Shown here one piece after another: positions 35,868 to 64,000 of a DNA stretch of 64,000 nt. The position numbers and the translations under genes were made by a program. Positions within the stretch are counted from its first letter, which is position 1. Each line of letters opens with the position of its first letter. The notes beneath the pieces are model-generated. The model was given only the letters and a program-made list of their open reading frames with translations, did not search any database and was not told the origin of the DNA. Source of the stretch: Paguma larvata (taxonomy: Eukaryota; Chordata; Mammalia; Carnivora; Viverridae); contig CM057823.1 in NCBI GenBank assembly GCA_030068075.1, positions 15,162,485 to 15,226,484 on the forward strand, in the 5' to 3' direction.

Positions 35868-36890
35868 GATTTTCAAAGAAAAGTATATTACCTGTGACCT
35901 TCCTGATTTTTTTACATATTCTACTGAATATACATGGTAATGGTGAAATAATTTCTACTTTTGTTGAATTGTACTTTTTCACACCGTCCATTTGTTGCCA
36001 ATAGTAGGCATAGGTTGTTTTTAAGTTTTTGCTGTTCTAGAGACATTACAAGAATATCCTCATTCATGTGGATTCTATTTCCTTGAATTATGAAGGTACT
36101 TCCTCTAAAATAAGATGGAGTCGAATATGACCATTTTTATAATCCTTGATCCATACATTGCAACCTAACTTTCTAAAAAGATTGTCAGCAACGTACTCTA
36201 CTCCCCAAAGCACATGGCTAAACCTGATTTGGCCATCTCGAGATCCTGGTGAGGTGCTGACAAACAGGTTCTAATTCCATAGTGTAAAATGTACCCCCCG
36301 CCACATGGAAAGCCTGCTGTGAGAAAGTCACGTGAATCTTTACCAGACCCTTCTTTCCACACTAACCTTCTTGGATGTTTTCTATAACCTGATATGGCAG
36401 TGAGGTTGAGGCCAGATGCCCAGGTTCAAAGTCCGTTTCACCACACATTAGCCATGTAAATCCTTTGACAAATTAGTCTTTCTCGTTTTTTCATCTCTAC
36501 AAGGAGAATCCCTACTTCGGTTTTTTCCTGTGGCTTAAACTCTTACTAGATTTTGAAAGTAAGCCTGTATTCTTTTCAATATCCTAACTCGTGACCCCCC
36601 AAAATCCTGAAGGATTTTGGTGAACAGCCAAAAGCTATTTGGAGGCAGGTCTCCAAATAGACAGCTCATTTATTAAACTGAGTTATAAATGTTTTAGCTA
36701 TAGAAATGTTGAACATTTTTTAAATGTTGGCATTTAAACATAGATTGAAGAAGAAAATCCATATTGAATTCATGTCCTTGGGCCATTCGTCTTATTGCAG
36801 ATGGATGCCAGGCAATTGAGTTATGGCTATTCTGTTTGCCCTCCGTCTACCTGTGTAAGTTTGCTTGTTTCCCTTTCAATGGATGAGCTT
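35868..36890. other. Unique intergenic DNA with a MIR piece and two hairpins
   Basis: No gene seen. A forward MIR-like piece at about 36400-36540 (GGTTCAAAGTCCGTTTCACC and on) is followed by two perfect inverted repeats. Confidence 0.5.
36599..36660. repeat. Two adjacent perfect hairpins
   Basis: CCAAAATCC-TGAA-GGATTTTGG (36599-36620) and CTATTTGGAG-GCAGGT-CTCCAAATAG (36635-36660), 14 bases apart. Stems of 9 and 10 bp without mismatch. Confidence 0.85.
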
Positions 36891-37930
36891 AGTCCCTGGG
36901 AAAGCAAGTAGGTTATTTTTGTCTTCAGGTCTGAGGAAGTGATATTCTTTTTCCCACTTTTCTTAAGAACCTTCTATTACATACATGTCAAAATTTTGAA
37001 TCTGTTGTCCATGTCTCAATTTTTCTCTCCTACTTTGGCTGAACTGATTTCTCACTGTGTTCTGGAAAGGGTCGTAATTCAATCTTCTACCTCATTAACT
37101 CATTCTTTGCATTCGTTCTTCTATTTATTTCATCTACTTATTTTTATGATTCATTCACCAAGCCAACAAACTTCTAGTGACTGCTTCTGTGGTACCAGAG
37201 AGTGGAGCATCTTTTTTAGATTTCTAGATCTCTTTTCGGGATTGCACATCCTCAATTCTAAGGATACAGAGTTTGTCTTGTTTAGAGTTTCTCCTCAAAT
37301 TCCTAGGATTGGGTTGTCTGTTCATCTTTGTCATTTGGGATCCCTCTTCATTCTTTTGGGCTTGCTGTTTCAGTCACAGGTAGCCTGCGTCTGTCGATGG
37401 CGGGAGAACTGGGACACGGCCACACGAGGTGTGTCAGTAGTTTGTGGTCTCTGTGTGAAGGCTTCCCCCTCCTACTGGGGATCTGCAGCTAATGTTTCAG
37501 GGTCTTCTCTGGCCCAATGTCCACATTGTGTGATTTGGTTTGAGAACAACTACTGTTGCTGCCCTACTGCTCAGCCCAAGTAGGGAAGAAGCCAAATGAT
37601 CCACCTAGGTCAGGTATAGTCTCCCCAAGAAATCCTCTAGAGTTTTCTAAGACCTTCTCCTGGTTTGGGGTATATTCCTCCACTTTGGCAAAGCTGTGGT
37701 CTCCTCAGTCTTCCATATCAAATCCTGTTCCCCTATCTCAGAAATTCCTCAAAAGCATTTGTCACCACATGGGTTTTTGCTTGCACGATGTCTTTAGATT
37801 TCATTTTCTTTGCTGTCATTTTTGTTGGATTTGGGGGAAGAAGAGAAGCAAAGGTTATTGCTCAGTCTAACCATCTTTATCCAGTCTCCCTTCTTAATTG
37901 GCATGTATTTCAGTTCAGTGGTCAGCCTAT
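36890..37930 (-). mobile_element. Probable old L1 5' region
   Basis: On the minus strand it would begin near GGAGACTGGATAAAGATGG, like the start of an old L1, and run into pyrimidine/purine-biased UTR-like DNA. The 214-codon plus-strand frame (36939-37583) is antisense to it and has no recognised domain. Assignment is tentative. Confidence 0.4.
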
Positions 37931-38541
37931 TAAATCCGTCTAAAGGGCTAGACACCAGTCATAATACTCTTGAGATGGTTCATGCACGATTCAGTTATCT
38001 CCTGTAGGTGCCACTAGCAAAGTACAAGGAAGCCATGGAGTTCAGAGCTCTAGCTGAGTGACGGCATCAGAACTGGACCTTTAGCAGGAAGACCTGGAGC
38101 TGCAGAGACAGGCGTATTAAGATGAGAAAAGCAACAACGAGCTACTTTGACTCTGGCTTGAAATGTTGAAAAGTGACAGAACTTAGTTACTTAAAGTGAT
38201 AAGGGTAAGAATCTGTCAGATATTTTCTTTCCTTTCTAGATAAACAAATGGCATATAAGGTGTAGCAGGAAAAAAATTGTCTGGAATCTAAAACTCTATA
38301 CACAGAATAACAGGACATTCATCACAAAATTAGGGTCAAATGATAAAACGAACGCATTCTCACCATATGGATCGCATTTCTCCATAGAGATCACTTACTG
38401 CCCGTTGTGGGTGCACGCACGCACCACAGATGTAGATTCGGCACCGCCTAAATCTACTTCCTTCTCATACATGCTCTGAGAACTGTAGGTAAACTCGGCA
38501 TGTATGCTACTATCTGACACGACTTAACAGGCATTTAATAG

Positions 38542-38547
38542 TTTATT
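38542..38547 (-). promoter_or_regulatory. Candidate distal LONRF1 poly(A) signal
   Basis: AATAAA on the minus strand, followed closely downstream by ATTAAA at 38534-38539. If used, the 3' UTR would be about 1.65 kb. Confidence 0.35.
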
Positions 38548-39032
38548 ATGAGAAAGTTGAACACTTCAGGACTATTGGCAAGGGAACTTTTGGGGAAGGG
38601 CCCGCTCTTCAGACCATGTTTTCTGGAGATTTTCAATTAGTCTCATTGTGGAGGCAAAGGGTGGTCTTCTAGGCGGTCATTTCTGAATATATTTGAATAA
38701 AAACATTCACTATTAAGAATGATTTCTTTATATCTGAGAAACCCTAGCTGGGAAATTGGGGCCTGAAATGGTCAGGTCTGTTTAATGGTCTCAAATGGGG
38801 GTAACCTGAAAAATTTTATCTTAATCCTAAAGGGACATGACTTTTCTAAATGCTGAAAAATAGTATTTTAAAGGATTGGTCTAGGGCCTGAAGCCTCCTT
38901 AAGATATTGCAAAAAAACCCCACAAAACTCTAAAAGTCATAAGCTTCTATCTCCTGTCACAAAACAGTAAGCAAAACTCCTCCGATCTTTATGGTTCCTG
39001 TAACTTAAGAAAAAATTATTATGAATTTAGCT

Positions 39033-39038
39033 TTTATT
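39033..39038 (-). promoter_or_regulatory. Candidate proximal LONRF1 poly(A) signal
   Basis: The plus strand reads TTTATT, giving AATAAA on the LONRF1 strand, 1135 bases after the stop. Chance matches in AT-rich DNA are common. Confidence 0.4.
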
Positions 39039-39849
39039 CAAAATTAAATAAGCAAAAGCAAAAGTTTAAGAAACTTTTACAAAGTACTTACATAAAAGAA
39101 AGTTAATCGGGACAGTCACAAGTTTGCAACAAATAATTACAAAAGTATCTAGGGCAGCATGAATACAAGCCATGGCACAGCACGGCGATCTAATTGTGAT
39201 ATGAATAAGGCATAACTAACATTTGCACCAAGACCAGAATTAAAAAATAAAACATACTTTAAAAGCTTAGTTCTACATTAAGCTTCTCCTCTTCCCCCAG
39301 ATCCTTAATGGGTTTATACTAGATAATTGTTTTTTAAACACACCATGTCAAACTATAAATTATATAGATGGGCAGTTGATGTGAAAAGCCCCCTAAAATG
39401 TCCAAACGAACCGGTACTGAATCGAGTTCTCCATTTACCTTTATGTACAATGAAATGTAAACCATATTTTCACAGTTTTAAGTGTTTTAGGAATAGGTGC
39501 ACAGTACCATGGCAGGTTTGCAGTTGTTCCTGGAAACTGGCTCTAGGTTCTGCATCCGCAGCCTGCCGGCCACTAGGATGCAGGTATTTACATAAATAAG
39601 AAACTGTGTCCTAGTCAGTGGTCAAGACAGTCCAGCAAAGGGCAGGATTTCCAACAGGGAGTGATACTCAATACCATAGTTTACATACTTGTGCAAATAG
39701 AAGCATTAGGACAGATAACTCTGAGGCAAATTCAACTTGCAAAAACTTGTATCGCTATCGTTGTAAACTTGGGCAATAAAAACCCTCAGCAAGTTCTGCT
39801 CTCTATGGCTTTTTGTTTTGTTTTGTGTTAAAATCTTAAAGCCAGAGAA

Positions 39850-39888
39850 AATGCACGCACACGCGCACGCACACACACACACACACCC
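39850..39888. repeat. CA-rich microsatellite in the LONRF1 3' UTR
   Basis: Alternating CA/CG units. Confidence 0.85.
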
Positions 39889-40172
39889 CACATCCGCACA
39901 GTTCTCATTTTGTTTTAGAATATGGTACATAGTGCAACTTCATCACAATGTAGAGGTTGAACACACATTCAGTGCGTGTTTTTCTGTGCAAGTTCTTAGT
40001 GGTCTAAGTCCTAGTTGAAGGTCATCATTTGCAGAACCACACGATTCAGGAGGTTGAAGGAAAAAAAAAAGTCTCATTACATTTCTCAAACCAGCACTGG
40101 ATGTGCGAAAGGCAGCAGACAATCCGGCTGAGCCAGATTAGGGTCACTTTAAAGGAAGATCCGAGCAGTTAG

Positions 40173-61507
<21,335 letters not shown>

Positions 61508-62900
61508 CTGAAACACATATTTTACAAATGTTTACTTTAAAAATATTACTGTATAATCTACAAAATACATCCTAGATTAGGAACTAACTTGGTGATTCCA
61601 GCCAATAACTACCACAATCCAATACAGGTGCAACCCACTTACATGTTGAATTTTATCTAGATGTTTTATCACATGACTGTATGTAGATAATTTTAGCACA
61701 GGAAATGATGGTTTTGATGGAGTACTGGAAATATTTTATAATATGAATAATCACCTTAAAGAAAATGAGTGTTTTCTTAAGATAGGGCATTCTATACAGA
61801 TTTGAAAAACAGGTCTTAGATGTTTAAAGATTTACCTTTAAATGATAACTCTTACGATATGATAAATCTTAATTTTTTATACCTTAAATTCTAAGTCCTC
61901 AGTTATAAACAAACATATATGTAACTACCGCGCACTGAACAAAGACTGGCCAAGGCTCAAACTCGTGAGGGTATACAACGGTCCTGATTCTGGAGGAAAC
62001 GGGGTATAATTTAAGAGGTCAAAATTTTAATTCCTGCCATTAGCAAAAATGGTATTGGATCATCCCCAAACAGACTTCATTTCAAGTGTTTCTGAGGAAA
62101 AAAAGCTTTGTTGATAATTTCACTACCATCCTCTACATCTTTACCTGAAATACCAAATTAGTAGTCAGTGGCATTCAGAATTTTGGTTCGCTGGTTCACG
62201 TATGATACTATAATCAATTACTGTAGGTACATAGATTCTAAAACTGAAGTCTGGGCCAGAAACTAATTTTCAGCGCATCTAGACAAAATCTGAAGCCTTC
62301 GAAAATGTATGCTTATGAACTAAAGCATTCATCATGAAAAGGCCATAAAGAGCCATAATGCCTCATTAAAAAGGAAAAACAAAACACTAATAAAACTCCT
62401 TAATAGCTCCCTGGGTTACTCTAGTTTTTGAATGATTGCTTTCCTACAGGTAAGTCTCAACAATGAGATGGACCTTTTTCAGCTGATGCTTAAGACATGG
62501 AATATTCTTAAGTATCTCAGGAAAATATTCCATGCTTCCTAAATAAAAAAGACACATCTAGAATGCTTTGTCTTCTATTTCTTAAAGTAATATGATTGGA
62601 AATCATTCTCTCTGAACAAAAGCACCTGGAAAGATGATTCATCAATCAAGAATGAAGAGCCCAGTGCTCTTGGCACAGTGCTTGACCCTGTAGGTGTTCA
62701 AAAGATTCTATTTTATCCCTATTTTATCCCTTGAGGACTTACGATCTAATTAGAAATGTTTATTTTATTGTGAGTTGGGCTCACGTAATCCTCATTTGAC
62801 AAACTCACTTGGAGTTCAGAAAACTTGAGAGCAGCGTGTGCCAAAATAGTCCAAGAAGGCGTAGTCAATGCGAAAGCATCAAAAAGCCCGAGCCGTAAAG
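61508..62900. other. LONRF1 intron 1, unique part
   Basis: AT-rich, with no exon or recognised repeat. The intron must continue past 64000 because no GC-rich first exon or start codon in phase is seen. Confidence 0.6.
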
Positions 62901-63164
62901 CACCCGTTCACCCCGAGCTGGGGTGCTTCCGACAGCCTCCCTGAGACCCCGGCTCGGCTCCAGCACCTCAGAGGGAGGAGGTTCGCCGCTGCAAATCCTG
63001 GACTCTGCCAACTTTACATCCTCTATGTTTTCTCCGGTCTGTCCCTGGTCTTTTCTAATCTTACGGCTGAGCCTTTGTCAAGGGTCCAGGCCCACATGCT
63101 GGCGATCTCTGCAGGAGCTTACTAACTGCTCCCACTGCCCGCGTCCAGGTTACCCTGCTGTATC

Positions 63165-63330
63165 CTCACCATCCGCGCGATCGGATGGGTGTTCAGTACA
63201 ACATACAAAGTCCTACACACCCGGCGTCTGCCCATCCCTCCAGCCTCACTTCCTGCATTGTCAGCCCCCCACTTTGGGCGCCAGTAAAACCTAAGCTCCC
63301 CCTGTCCCACACGTGCCATTCTATTTCATG
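63165..63330 (+). repeat. LINE-2 fragment in LONRF1 intron 1
   Basis: ACAAAGTCCTACACACCCGG, then CCATCCCTCCAGCCTCACTT and CCTGCATTGTC, as in the L2 3' end. Confidence 0.6.
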
Positions 63331-63479
63331 CCTCCTTCCTTTGCTCACACAAGTCCCTCCTTGACACGGCTCGGCTTCAGTGCCGCCCCATGGTCTGGGG
63401 AACGGTTTCTCATCCAGCCCGACTCAGCTCAGCAGTCTCTTCTGCAGATGCTTTCTTCTGAGCCTGCCCTCACCTGGCT

Positions 63480-63620
63480 CAGCGCAAGGACCAAGAGCAG
63501 CGGCTCTGAAGGCTCACTGCCCGGGCTGGACTCCCGGCTCCTCCACTTACTCGCGGTGACTGGGCAAACTGCCAAACACCTCTGTACTGTTTCCTCAGCT
63601 GTAAAATTGAGGATTTTTAA
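63480..63620 (+). repeat. MIR fragment in LONRF1 intron 1
   Basis: Forward MIR: GGACTCCCGGCTCCTCCACT, GACTGGGCAAACTGCC, GTTTCCTCAGCTGTAAAATT. Confidence 0.7.
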
Positions 63621-63639
63621 AAAAATTACTTGTATTTAA

Positions 63640-63835
63640 GAAACACCACTTAGTGTGTACTATTCTAAATGACTTAGAGCCTTCAGAAGGATCCTATGTG
63701 GGTCTAGTATTATCCACATCTTCATAGATAAGGAAACTGAGCACAGAATGTAAGTAACTTGCCCGTGATGAAAAAGCTAGAAGTGGTGGATTCAAGATTC
63801 TGTCTCAGGCAGTCTGGCTCCAGGGTTCTTGCTGT
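63640..63835 (-). repeat. MIR in LONRF1 intron 1
   Basis: Reverse MIR: ATTATCCACATCTTCATAGA, AAGGAAACTGAGCACAGAAT, GTAACTTGCCCGTGATG, AGGCAGTCTGGCTCCAG. Confidence 0.75.
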
Positions 63836-64000
63836 TCACTTCTATGCAAATAACAGTGTTTACTTCACAGGACGGCTTCGGGGTAAGTTATGTATGCAAA
63901 ACGCAACAGGGCTTGGTACATTCGAAGTGTTGGCTGTTATGATCATGTTCCTTCACTCTATGTGCACTGCATTAATTTAAAAATCTATTTTTGAGCTCCC

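Larger units (their letters stand above)
39010..40172 (-). other. LONRF1: Probable LONRF1 3' untranslated region
   Basis: About 1.16 kb of AT-rich, repeat-poor sequence directly after the stop codon. It holds a CA/CG-rich microsatellite (39850-39888) and a candidate AATAAA signal on the minus strand at 39033-39038. I placed the end about 20 bases beyond that signal. A longer form could use 38542-38547. The boundary is inferred; no transcript data are visible. Confidence 0.5.

Noticed and set aside
62940..63330. Possible LONRF1 first exon or CpG promoter in the GC-richer stretch
   Set aside because: CpG count is low, there is no frame in phase with exon 2 that encodes RING or TPR sequence, and part of it reads as LINE-2.

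Overview
The window is nuclear genomic DNA of a carnivoran, most probably a cat (Felidae or a close feliform). The main clue is about twenty copies of the carnivore tRNA-Lys-derived CAN-SINE. Their 5' end reads GGGGCGCCTGGGTGGCTCAG, and the body has the feliform form (GTCGGGCTCTGTGCTGACAGCTCAGAGCC in type) rather than the dog or the seal/mustelid form. No bacterial, plasmid or CRISPR-like features are present. Most open frames are antisense readings of SINEs and LINEs.

One protein-coding gene is present: LONRF1 (LON peptidase N-terminal domain and RING finger 1), on the minus strand. I could place eleven consecutive coding exons (2 to 12 if numbered as in human) between 61507 and 40173. Every junction has GT/AG signals and a matching reading phase. 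They encode a continuous 533-residue C-terminal part: TPR-like helices, a variable linker, a C3HC4 RING finger and the LON substrate-binding domain, followed by the stop codon. Exon 1 (N-terminal RING and first TPR part in the family) must lie beyond base 64000. The 3' UTR runs leftwards from 40172, with candidate AATAAA signals at 39033-39038 and 38542-38547.

The left 38 kb is intergenic and dominated by mobile elements. Layout: 60-1605, an old L1 fragment split by two SINEs; 2560-8920, SINEs, MIR and L2 pieces in unique DNA; 8938-13715, a decayed endogenous retrovirus whose 5' LTR is split by a processed pseudogene of ribosomal protein S2; 14411-15612, a 5'-truncated L1; 19530-26700, a near full-length but decayed L1 on the minus strand; 30148-35867, a second long minus-strand L1; about 36890-37930, a probable old L1 5' region.

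Inside LONRF1 the largest intron (intron 3, 6.85 kb) carries two successive 5'-truncated plus-strand L1 copies (54985-59945), antisense to the gene, plus two SINEs. Other introns hold MIR, hAT-type (MER5A and similar) and old L1 pieces. Nothing suggests a novel multigene system. The more unusual observations are the RPS2 retrocopy nested in a retroviral LTR, two perfect hairpins side by side at 36599-36660, a divergent pair of CTCF-like motifs, an 89-bp tandem duplication inside an L1, and two LONRF1 introns shorter than 100 bp. All family assignments are from recognition of the sequence, without database searches.
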